From: F1-60-MAGs149 sp032119475 | GTDB taxonomy: Bacteria; Actinomycetota; Thermoleophilia; Gaiellales; F1-60-MAGs149 | DNA: 15,310 nucleotides | Assembly: GCA_032119475.1 (NCBI GenBank) | Contig: JAUMCA010000010.1 | Location: 1-15,310, forward strand | Direction: 5' to 3' | In this document: one piece after another, positions 6,172-12,285 of the stretch | Numbering within the stretch: the stretch's first letter is position 1 | Layout of the letters: each line of letters begins with the position of its first letter | Notes under the pieces: generated by a model | Told to the model about the DNA's origin: nothing | The model's input: the letters and a program-made list of their open reading frames with translations, nothing else | Databases searched by the model: none | Made by a program: the position numbers and the translations under genes

Positions 6172-8001
6172 TCAGAGGCCCTTCTTCGCCTTCTCGATGC
6201 GGCGGCGCAGGTTCGGGTCGAGCTCGACCTTGCGCAGGCGCACGGCGTCGGGCGTCACCTCGACGCACTCGTCCTCGGCGATGAACTCGAGCGCCTGCTC
6301 GAGCGACAGGAGGCGCGGTGGCGTCAGGCGGACGAGCTCCTCCGCGGAGGCGGCCCGCATGTTGGTCAGCTTCTTCTCGCGCGTCGGGTTGATCTCCATG
6401 TCGTCGCTGCGCGCGTTGAGGCCGACGATCATCCCGTTGTAGACGTCGATGCCGGGCCCGATGAAGAGCTCGCCGCGCTCCTGGAGCGTCATCAGGGCAT
6501 GCTCGGTGGCGACACCCTGCCGGTCCGCGATCAGCGAGCCGTTCTGGCGGGAGCGGATCTCCCCGTGCCAGGGCTCGAAACCCTCCAGCACGTGGTGGAG
6601 CTGGCCGGTGCCGCGGGTCTCGGTCAGGAACTCAGTGCGGAAGCCGATCAGGCCGCGCGCGGGGACGATCTCCTCGATGCGCACCCAGCCGGTGCCGTGG
6701 TTGACCATCGACTCCATGCGGCCCTTGCGGATGCCGAGCATCTGGATGACGACGCCGGAGTACTCCTCGGGAACGTCGATCGCGAGGCGCTCCATCGGCT
6801 CGTGCCGCTTCCCGTCGACCGTGCGGGTGACCACCTGGGGCTTGCCGACGGTGAGCTCGAAGCCCTCGCGGCGCATCGTCTCCACGAGCACGGCGAGCTG
6901 GAGCTCGCCGCGTCCCTGCACCTCCCAGGCGTCCGGCCGTTCGGTGGTGTGGACGCGGAGCGAGACGTTGCCGACGAGCTCCTGGTCGAGCCGCTGCTTC
7001 ACCATCGTGGCGGTCAGCTTGGATCCGCTCTTGCCGGCCAGGGGCGACGTGTTGATGCCGATCGTCATCGACAGGCTCGGCTCGTCCACCGCGATCACGG
7101 GCAGGGGCCGGGCGTCCTCGGAGGCGGCGATCGTCTCGCCGATCGTGACCTCGGGGATGCCGGCGATCGCCACGATGTCACCCGGTCCCGCCTCGTCGGC
7201 GGGGACGCGCTCGAGCTCCTCGGTCACGTACAGCTCGGTCAGCTTGACGCTCTCGATCGTGCCGTCCGCGCGGCACCAGGCGACGGTCTCGCCCTTGCGC
7301 ATCGTGCCGTGGTGGATGCGGCACAGGGCGAGGCGCCCCATGTACGGCGACGCATCGAGGTTGGTGACGAGCGCCTGCAGCGGGTGCGCCGGGTCGTGCT
7401 CCGGCGCGGGGACACGCGCGATGATCGTCTCGAACAGCGGCTCGAGGTTGTCCTGGAGCGACTCCGGCCCCTCCGACGAGGCGTGGCCGGCGCGGGCGTT
7501 CGTGTAGACGATGGGGAAGTCGATCTGCTCCTCGTCGGCATCGAGGTCGAGGAACAGCGCGTAGGTCTCGTCGAGCACCTCGCCGATGCGCGCGTCGGGG
7601 CGATCGACCTTGTTGACGACGAGGATCACGGGCAGGCGCGCCTCGAGGGCCTTGCGGAGGACGAAGCGGGTCTGCGGGAGCGGACCCTCGCTGGCGTCGA
7701 CGAGCAGCACGACGGCGTCGACCATCGTCAGCCCGCGCTCGACCTCGCCGCCGAAGTCCGCGTGGCCCGGCGTGTCGATGATGTTGATCTTCACGTCGCC
7801 GTAGCGGATGGCGGTGTTCTTCGCGAGGATCGTGATGCCCTTCTCGCGCTCGAGGTCGTTCGAGTCCATGACCCGCTCCGCGACCTCCTGGTTCGCGCGG
7901 AAGGCACCGGATTGCCAGAGCATGGCGTCGACGAGGGTCGTCTTGCCGTGATCGACGTGCGCGACGATCGCGATGTTCCGGATCGAGTCGCGGCGTTCCA
8001 C
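6172..8001 (-). CDS. typA: Ribosome-associated translational GTPase TypA/BipA
   Basis: A 609-residue protein, the normal TypA/BipA length, when started at GTG 8001. The frame stays open 48 codons further upstream, but that extension is Arg/Gly/Pro-rich, unlike the family, and overlaps the divergent promoter region. GTP motifs: AHVDHGKT (14-21), REKGITI (52-58), D76-T-P-G-H80, N130-K-V-D133. EF-G-like domains follow, then the TypA-specific C-terminal part (TSPLAGKSG, VQGRGELQLAVL, GLIGFRTEFLTETRGTG, DDMEINPTREKKLTNMR). TypA binds the ribosome and helps assembly of the large subunit and growth under stress such as cold; it is usually conserved and single-copy. No Shine-Dalgarno sequence is clear; a TAGACT box lies 10 nt upstream. 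It is convergent with cysN (3 bp apart) and divergent from a secreted hydrolase gene. Confidence 0.95.
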   Translation of the reverse strand: MERRDSIRNIAIVAHVDHGKTTLVDAMLWQSGAFRANQEVAERVMDSNDLEREKGITILAKNTAIRYGDVKINIIDTPGHADFGGEVERGLTMVDAVVLLVDASEGPLPQTRFVLRKALEARLPVILVVNKVDRPDARIGEVLDETYALFLDLDADEEQIDFPIVYTNARAGHASSEGPESLQDNLEPLFETIIARVPAPEHDPAHPLQALVTNLDASPYMGRLALCRIHHGTMRKGETVAWCRADGTIESVKLTELYVTEELERVPADEAGPGDIVAIAGIPEVTIGETIAASEDARPLPVIAVDEPSLSMTIGINTSPLAGKSGSKLTATMVKQRLDQELVGNVSLRVHTTERPDAWEVQGRGELQLAVLVETMRREGFELTVGKPQVVTRTVDGKRHEPMERLAIDVPEEYSGVVIQMLGIRKGRMESMVNHGTGWVRIEEIVPARGLIGFRTEFLTETRGTGQLHHVLEGFEPWHGEIRSRQNGSLIADRQGVATEHALMTLQERGELFIGPGIDVYNGMIVGLNARSDDMEINPTREKKLTNMRAASAEELVRLTPPRLLSLEQALEFIAEDECVEVTPDAVRLRKVELDPNLRRRIEKAKKGL

Positions 8002-8011
8002 TGGCGCACCC

Positions 8012-8017
8012 AGTCTA
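8012..8017 (-). promoter_or_regulatory. -10-like box TAGACT before typA
   Basis: TAGACT on the minus strand ends 10 nt before the GTG start, predicting a leader of only a few nucleotides. It lies in the 84-bp divergent region shared with the promoter candidate of the hydrolase gene (8073-8078). No strong -35 element is seen. Confidence 0.4.
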
Positions 8018-8072
8018 CGGCGCCTCGCTGATCGGCACCGCCGGTCGGCCGTCGCGGGCCGGCCGGCGCGGG

Positions 8073-8078
8073 TAGGTT
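8073..8078 (+). promoter_or_regulatory. Leaderless-type -10 box (TAGGTT) of the hydrolase gene
   Basis: TAGGTT ends 7 nt before ATG 8086, the spacing expected when transcription starts at the A of the start codon. The intervening TGGGGGC is G-rich and could pass for a weak ribosome-binding site, but it would lie between the -10 box and the transcription start. Confidence 0.45.
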
Positions 8079-8085
8079 TGGGGGC

Positions 8086-9048
8086 ATGGCGCTCCGCCTG
8101 CTCGCCATCCTCCTGGCCATCCTCGCCGTCCCCGCCGACGGTCACGCCGGCTGGCGCGACGAGCCGGACCCGTCCGCCAAGCCACCGACGCCGGCGGTGA
8201 CGACGACCGAGCGGGTGGGATCCGCGACGGTCGTGCGCACGTGGTATCGGACGTGGAACGGGATCCGCCGCGACCTCGTCGTCGCCTACCCGACCCGGTC
8301 GGAACGGCCGCTGCCGCTCCTGGTCACCGCGCGGCCGGCGGGCATGAGCCTGTTCTGCGCGGAGGAGGCCAACGTCGCCCTAGCCGCACGCGCGGGCTTC
8401 GCCGTCGCCTGCCCGAGCGGGCAGGGCGTCTGGACGCGATCGTTCTCCTACGCCGCGACGGGGCAGATCGCCGACCTGGCCCGCATGCCGGAGCTGGTCG
8501 CGGAGCGCGTGCCGGGGCTCCGGCTCGACGCGAACCGCCGCCTCCTCGCGGGTTCGTCGATGGGCGGCACGGAGGCCCTCGCCGTCGCGCTGCGCCACCC
8601 GGGGGTCTACACCGCCGTCGCGGCGCTCGACCCGATCGTCGACCTCGGGCGCCGCTTCGGGGCGCTCCCGCGCGTCCGTCGCCTGATGCTGCAGGCCGAG
8701 TGCGACGGACCGCCGGTGCTGCGACCGGCGTGCTTCCGCGAGCGCAGCCCGATCACGTACGTGGGTCGTGGGCCCGGCACTACGCGCGTCGTGCTCTGGT
8801 ACTCCCGCCGCGACCCGGTCGCCGGGCATCGCGATCAGGGCCCGCGGTTCGCCGACGCGCTGGCCCGGCGGCGGCCCGCCGCGTTCGACGTCCGCATCGG
8901 CGGCTGGGGGCACAGCGCCCTGTGGGAGCGGACCGCGTACCGACCGGCCTGGCTCCGCGACCTCGGTCTGCTCGACGCGCCGGTCGCGGCAGACGAGCCG
9001 CGTTTCGAGCGCTGGCGTGCGCGGGCCGGACGGCTGACGCCGGGTTGA
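8086..9048 (+). CDS. Exported alpha/beta hydrolase (esterase/PHB-depolymerase-like)
   Basis: A 320-residue protein with an N-terminal signal peptide (MALRLLAILLAILAVPADGHA, cleavage likely near residue 21) and so probably secreted. The body has an alpha/beta-hydrolase layout: strand LPLLVTARP with a following oxyanion region (76-90), nucleophile elbow G156-S-S158-M-G-G161, strand VVLWYSRRD with acid D243, and GGWGH with H276. S158, D243 and H276 are the probable catalytic triad. The order and the WNGIRRDLVVAYP opening recall the secreted feruloyl-esterase/PHB-depolymerase group (LpqC-like), but I cannot assign a substrate. Four cysteines (91, 109, 206, 216) in the mature part would allow disulfides. 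The gene is followed after 68 bp by another exported enzyme on the same strand, each with its own -10-like box. Confidence 0.75.
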   Translation: MALRLLAILLAILAVPADGHAGWRDEPDPSAKPPTPAVTTTERVGSATVVRTWYRTWNGIRRDLVVAYPTRSERPLPLLVTARPAGMSLFCAEEANVALAARAGFAVACPSGQGVWTRSFSYAATGQIADLARMPELVAERVPGLRLDANRRLLAGSSMGGTEALAVALRHPGVYTAVAALDPIVDLGRRFGALPRVRRLMLQAECDGPPVLRPACFRERSPITYVGRGPGTTRVVLWYSRRDPVAGHRDQGPRFADALARRRPAAFDVRIGGWGHSALWERTAYRPAWLRDLGLLDAPVAADEPRFERWRARAGRLTPG

Positions 9049-9102
9049 TCCCGCTCTCGATGGGGTGGTCTCCCGCGCCTTCCGGGCGCTCCGGCCGTCT
9101 GG

Positions 9103-9108
9103 TACCTT
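9103..9108 (+). promoter_or_regulatory. Leaderless-type -10 box (TACCTT) of the apyrase gene
   Basis: TACCTT ends 8 nt before ATG 9117, with no Shine-Dalgarno sequence between them. It implies independent transcription from the preceding hydrolase gene and a leaderless or nearly leaderless mRNA. Confidence 0.45.
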
Positions 9109-9116
9109 CGTGCTCC

Positions 9117-10370
9117 ATGCGCCTCCTGAGGATCGCCCTCGTCTCGGCTCTCCTGCTCGGCCTGTTCGTGCCGATGTCCGCGCACGCGAAGGCGCCGGAC
9201 TACGTCGCGGTGATCGATGCCGGCAGCAGCGGCACGCGTATCGCGCTCTTCACGCTGCCGGGCAAGGGGAAGCTGGCCCCCGCGTCCGTCTTCGAGTTCG
9301 AGGGCGATGACTCGGGTCTCGACGACTACGCCGATCGGCCGTCAGCCGCGGGGACCGAGGTCGTGGCGCCGCTGCTCACCGCCCTTGCGCCCGCCCTCGC
9401 GTCGCGCGGCCTTGCGCCTGCCGGCGTGCCCGTCTCGCTGCTCGCCACGGCGGGCCTGCGCGGGCTGCAGACGTCCGATCCGGACGCGGTGCGCCGCATC
9501 TTCGCGAGCGCACGGGGCGCCATCGTCGCGGCCGGGCACCCGGCGCGACGCGTCACCGTGATGAGCGGCCAGCACGAGGCCATGTACGCGTGGATCGACG
9601 CGAATGCGCTCCTCGCCGACGCCGGTGGGGTATTCGGACGGATCGGCATCGCCGAGGTCGGCGGCGCGTCCGCGCAGATCGCGTTCGCCACCGGTCGCGA
9701 CACCGCGAAGGCGACGACGACGGCGCGCGTCGGCGGTCGTGACTACCCGCTCGTCGCGATCTCCTACCTCGGCCTCGGCGTCAACGAGGCGCGGTCGGCG
9801 ATGGCGCGGACGGGTGCCGGTCCGCGCCCGTGCTACCCGAACAGCGCACCGGGCGCGGAACCGACCGTGTACACGGTCGCCGGTGACCGAACGGTCAGCG
9901 CCAGCCGGTCGGACTTCGCGTACGCCGTCTGCAGCAGGACGTACCGGACGGTGATCCGGAAGGTCGGAGCGGACGCCCACAACGGGGGCGAGACCGGTGG
10001 GGTGGCTCCGTACGAGGTGCGCCGCCTCCCCGGCTTCGCCGAAGCCTCGTTCGTCGGCGTCTCGGCGGTTGTCTTCTCCCTGCAGGGCTTCGGCGTCCCG
10101 GAATCGCGGAACGAGAGCGCACGACTGCGGCGCTCCGTGCGCACGACCTGCACCGGGCCGAACGCGTGGCCGCGGGTCGTCGCGCGCTACAAGGGGGACA
10201 CCGGTCCGTTCGCGCAGGTGGCGTGCTCGACCGCGACCTACCTGAACGCGTGGATCTTCGGTGAGGTGGGGCTCGGGATACGCTCCGACCGCTTCAGCCA
10301 GGGCGACGTGCTGAACGGCGAGTCGCCGTCGTGGAGCAGCGGGTACGCGCTGTCGCAGCTCGACCCGTAG
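9117..10370 (+). CDS. Exported GDA1/CD39-family nucleoside triphosphate diphosphohydrolase (apyrase)
   Basis: A 417-residue protein with a signal peptide (MRLLRIALVSALLLGLFVPM, probable cleavage after AHA at 22-24) and no later membrane helix, so secreted or cell-wall located. Apyrase conserved regions are recognisable: ACR1 D34-A-G-S-S-G-T-R41, ACR2 A110-T-A-G-L-R115, ACR3 SGQHEAMYAWIDAN (150-163) with the catalytic-base glutamate at E154, ACR4 E180-V-G-G-A-S-A-Q187 and an ACR5-like YLNAWIFGEVG near the end. Enzymes of this actin-fold family cut nucleoside tri- and diphosphates stepwise to the monophosphate with a divalent metal. ACR4 has E-V where D-L is usual, and ACR1 has G-T-R where H/S-T-x is common. 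Four cysteines (239, 272, 345, 370) could form two disulfides. The family is mainly eukaryotic; Legionella pneumophila has a known bacterial member. The in-frame upstream extension is a shadow, as the signal peptide and -10 box fix ATG 9117. Confidence 0.88.
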   Translation: MRLLRIALVSALLLGLFVPMSAHAKAPDYVAVIDAGSSGTRIALFTLPGKGKLAPASVFEFEGDDSGLDDYADRPSAAGTEVVAPLLTALAPALASRGLAPAGVPVSLLATAGLRGLQTSDPDAVRRIFASARGAIVAAGHPARRVTVMSGQHEAMYAWIDANALLADAGGVFGRIGIAEVGGASAQIAFATGRDTAKATTTARVGGRDYPLVAISYLGLGVNEARSAMARTGAGPRPCYPNSAPGAEPTVYTVAGDRTVSASRSDFAYAVCSRTYRTVIRKVGADAHNGGETGGVAPYEVRRLPGFAEASFVGVSAVVFSLQGFGVPESRNESARLRRSVRTTCTGPNAWPRVVARYKGDTGPFAQVACSTATYLNAWIFGEVGLGIRSDRFSQGDVLNGESPSWSSGYALSQLDP

Positions 10371-10388
10371 ACCGATGCCGACGTCCGC

Positions 10389-10394
10389 TTGACG
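10389..10394 (+). promoter_or_regulatory. -35-like box TTGACG before the cyclase gene
   Basis: TTGACG matches the sigma-70 -35 consensus well. Seventeen bases later stands AACGCT (10412-10417), a weak -10 match. This would give a leader of about 20-25 nt carrying the GAGGAG site, so this gene appears to use a conventional leader, unlike several neighbours. Confidence 0.35.
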
Positions 10395-10433
10395 GGCCAG
10401 CGCAGTGCCGGAACGCTTCGAGGCACCCCAGGC

Positions 10434-10439
10434 GAGGAG
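10434..10439 (+). promoter_or_regulatory. Shine-Dalgarno GAGGAG of the cyclase gene
   Basis: GAGGAG ends 6 nt before ATG 10446, the strongest ribosome-binding site in the window. It fixes this start over the longer open frame reaching back to 10389. Confidence 0.6.
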
Positions 10440-10445
10440 CGAGCG

Positions 10446-11411
10446 ATGTGCGGTGATCTCGGCAACCTGATCTTCGAGGCCATGCAGACGACGGACGGTC
10501 GGCAGGTGTCGAAGAGCCCGTGGGGCGAGGACGACCACATCGGCCGCCTCAACTGGATGACGCCCGGACGCCAGGCCGAGCTGCTCACGCGCCTCGACGG
10601 CACGAAGGTCTTCGACCTGTCGGTCGACTACTTCAAGGGCATGCCGTCGTGGATCGCCGCCGGGGATCCCGTCTACGACATCTGGATGACGCACACGCCG
10701 GAGGGCTCGCTGATCGACGGCCTCCCGGGCGTCGACCCCAAGCTGCTCGAGGTCTACTCGTACGCCGGCGACGCCGTGCAGATGTACACGCACTGCGGCA
10801 CGCATCTCGACACCCTCAACCACTTCGGCTACGACGGCATGTTCTGGAACGGCTGGAACCAGAAGGACCACCTCGGCAGCCGCCACTGGCTGGTCGGCGG
10901 CGCCGAGCACTTCCCGCCGATCATCGGCAAGGCGGTCGTCATCGACGTCGCCGGCATGCACGGCGTCGACTGCCTGCCGGAGTGCCACGAGATCACCGCG
11001 CAGGAGCTCCAGGACGCGCTCAAGCGCCAGGGGTCGACGATCGAGCAGGGCGACATCGTCCTCATCAACACGGGTCGGATGACGGTGTGGCCGGACGTGC
11101 AGGCGTACATCACGAACCAGCCCGGCATCGGCCTGGGCGCTGCGAAGTGGCTCTGCGAGGAGGCCGGCGCCATGCTCCTCGGCGCCGACAGCCTCAGCCT
11201 CGAGGTCGTGCCGAACCCGGATCCCGAGACGTTCCTGCCGGTGCACTCGTACCTGTTCGCCACCGCGGGCTGCCCGCTGATGGAGGTCATCCAGCTCCAG
11301 GAGGTCTGCCGCGAGCAGGTCTACGAGTTCGCCTTCATGGGCTTCCCGCTCAAGCTGACGGGCGCCACCGGCACGCCGATCCGCCCCGTGGCGATCCCGC
11401 TGCGCGACTAG
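10446..11411 (+). CDS. Cyclase-family metal-dependent hydrolase (kynurenine-formamidase-like fold)
   Basis: A 321-residue protein of the cyclase family (Pfam PF04199). The family's metal signature H-x-G-T-H-x-D-x-x-x-H is complete: H116-C-G-T-H120-L-D122-T-L-N-H126. The N-terminal segment W26-GEDDHIGRLNWMTP40 and the following FDLSVDYFKGMPSW are also typical of the longer cyclase-family members, as is the late GADSLSLEVVP. Characterised relatives are Zn or Mn hydrolases such as kynurenine formamidase (KynB) and isatin hydrolase, which open N-formyl or lactam-type bonds. At about 320 residues this protein is longer than KynB (about 210) and closer to the uncharacterised cyclase group, so no substrate is proposed; no kynurenine-pathway gene is nearby. 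The protein has no signal peptide. Its TAG stop is read from the palindromic CTAG that also encodes the stop of the convergent gene. Confidence 0.85.
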   Translation: MCGDLGNLIFEAMQTTDGRQVSKSPWGEDDHIGRLNWMTPGRQAELLTRLDGTKVFDLSVDYFKGMPSWIAAGDPVYDIWMTHTPEGSLIDGLPGVDPKLLEVYSYAGDAVQMYTHCGTHLDTLNHFGYDGMFWNGWNQKDHLGSRHWLVGGAEHFPPIIGKAVVIDVAGMHGVDCLPECHEITAQELQDALKRQGSTIEQGDIVLINTGRMTVWPDVQAYITNQPGIGLGAAKWLCEEAGAMLLGADSLSLEVVPNPDPETFLPVHSYLFATAGCPLMEVIQLQEVCREQVYEFAFMGFPLKLTGATGTPIRPVAIPLRD

Positions 11412-11821
11412 GTCGGCCGGGCGCGCCAGGCGAGCCAGAGCGCCAGCCCGAAGCCGGGCCACCAGATCAGGTCGTTCGTCAGGATGATCAGCCCTGCCTC
11501 GATCGGGACGCGGTCCTGCACGACCGCGCCGACGAACCCGATCGGGCCGAGGATCTTGCCGAGCAGGCCGACGAGCACGATCGGCCAGTGCCGGATCGGG
11601 TCGCGCGCGGCGATGGCGTAGCCGATGCCGTAGACGCCGACGATCATGCCGATGCACTGCCAGAGCTCGGGGTAGCGCGGCTGCTCGAGGCCGGCGAGGT
11701 CGAACGCGCTCGCGGGGAACAGGACGACCCACAGGCCGAAGACGATGTTGTAGACGGCCGCCACGGCCAGCGTGACCTTGGCGACGCGGAGCGCGGTGGT
11801 GGGTGGGGCGGCGATGGCCAC
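11408..11821 (-). CDS. Small four-helix membrane protein of unknown function
   Basis: A 137-residue protein starting at GTG 11821, supported by GAAGAGG 5 nt upstream; the frame is open further upstream but that would run through the divergent OsmC gene. Helices at about residues 14-35, 54-72, 79-101 and 108-132. Recognisable conserved-looking blocks are Y50-PELWQCIGMIVGVYGIGYAI, RHWPIVLVGLLGKILGPIGF and TNDLIWWPGFGLALW. I recall similar small proteins in databases under the doubtful name alkyl hydroperoxide reductase, but there is no peroxidase motif here, and the sequence shows only a membrane bundle. Its divergent neighbour, 40 bp away, is an OsmC-family protein, so a stress-related role is conceivable but is inference from position only. 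The stop overlaps the cyclase stop by 4 bases. Confidence 0.7.
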   Translation of the reverse strand: MAIAAPPTTALRVAKVTLAVAAVYNIVFGLWVVLFPASAFDLAGLEQPRYPELWQCIGMIVGVYGIGYAIAARDPIRHWPIVLVGLLGKILGPIGFVGAVVQDRVPIEAGLIILTNDLIWWPGFGLALWLAWRARPT

Positions 11822-11826
11822 GTCAG

Positions 11827-11833
11827 CCTCTTC
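11827..11833 (-). promoter_or_regulatory. Shine-Dalgarno GAAGAGG deciding a GTG start
   Basis: On the minus strand GAAGAGG ends 5 nt before GTG 11821. It supports the short 137-residue form of the membrane protein over the open frame that continues into the neighbouring gene. Confidence 0.5.
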
Positions 11834-11848
11834 GCAGCAGGCCGCCGC

Positions 11849-11854
11849 TACGAT
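11849..11854 (+). promoter_or_regulatory. Leaderless-type -10 box (TACGAT) of the OsmC gene
   Basis: TACGAT ends 7 nt before ATG 11862, with no Shine-Dalgarno sequence between. It lies in a divergent region of only 40 bp, partly inside a small CGAT-C-ATCG symmetry (11851-11859), and any promoter for the opposite gene must overlap it. Confidence 0.5.
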
Positions 11855-11861
11855 CATCGGC

Positions 11862-12275
11862 ATGGAAGGCGCTACCGTCATCGTCGAGGAGACCGGCGTC
11901 GACGCCGAGCGCGGGACCTCGCGCCTGACCCAGGACGTCACGGCCCACGGCCATGCGCTGCTGGCCGACGAGCCGCTCGACGACGGCGGCGCCGACCTCG
12001 GCCCGCCGCCGTTCGGGTTCATCCTCAGCGGCCTGGGCGCCTGCACGGCGATGACGCTGCGGATGTACGCCGACCTGAAGGAGTGGCCGCTCGAGCGCGT
12101 CCGGGTCGAGCTGCGTCACGAGCAGGGCCCGGACGGCCTGATCATCCATCGCGACCTGACCCTGATCGGCGACCTCGATGATGCGCAGCGCGCGCGCCTC
12201 GAGCAGATCGCCGGCAAGTGCCCCGTGCACAAGGCCCTGACCGGGCCGATCGACATCCGCACGACGCTCGTCTGA
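11862..12275 (+). CDS. OsmC-family protein
   Basis: A 137-residue OsmC-fold protein, a normal length. The two conserved redox cysteines are present: C61 in LSGLGACTAMTLRMYADLK and C120 in GKCPVHKAL. The latter is the typical ending of the YhfA/OsmC-like subgroup rather than of Ohr, which has a VCP-type motif followed by different residues. OsmC and Ohr proteins reduce organic hydroperoxides with paired cysteines in a homodimer; the YhfA-like subgroup is less well understood. ATG 11862 is chosen because the family homology begins there (V-x-V-x-E-T, then D-x-T-A-x-G-H-x-L-L-A-D-E-P) and a -10-like box lies immediately upstream. The open frame 30 codons further upstream crosses the divergent gene. 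The stop is 10 bp from the stop of the convergent serine hydrolase gene. Confidence 0.9.
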   Translation: MEGATVIVEETGVDAERGTSRLTQDVTAHGHALLADEPLDDGGADLGPPPFGFILSGLGACTAMTLRMYADLKEWPLERVRVELRHEQGPDGLIIHRDLTLIGDLDDAQRARLEQIAGKCPVHKALTGPIDIRTTLV

Positions 12276-12285
12276 CGGGCGCGCG

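Noticed and set aside
6449..8031. Two long plus-strand open frames across typA
   Set aside because: Both are antisense to a complete TypA with intact GTP motifs; their composition is typical of shadow frames.
8002..8145. 48-codon N-terminal extension of TypA
   Set aside because: Arg/Gly/Pro-rich, not present in the family, and it would overlap the divergent hydrolase start. GTG 8001 gives the normal length and the usual N-terminus.
9075..9089. GCGCC-ttccg-GGCGC hairpin after the hydrolase gene as a terminator
   Set aside because: Only five base pairs and no following T run; such short GC hairpins are expected by chance at this composition.
8241..9116. In-frame upstream extension of the apyrase
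   Set aside because: It runs through the hydrolase gene in another frame; the signal peptide and -10-like box place the true start at ATG 9117.
9342..11732. 796-codon open frame on the minus strand
   Set aside because: It lies antisense to the apyrase and cyclase genes, both with clear family motifs. Its Arg/Ala/Val/Asp-rich composition is that of a mirror frame in high-GC DNA.
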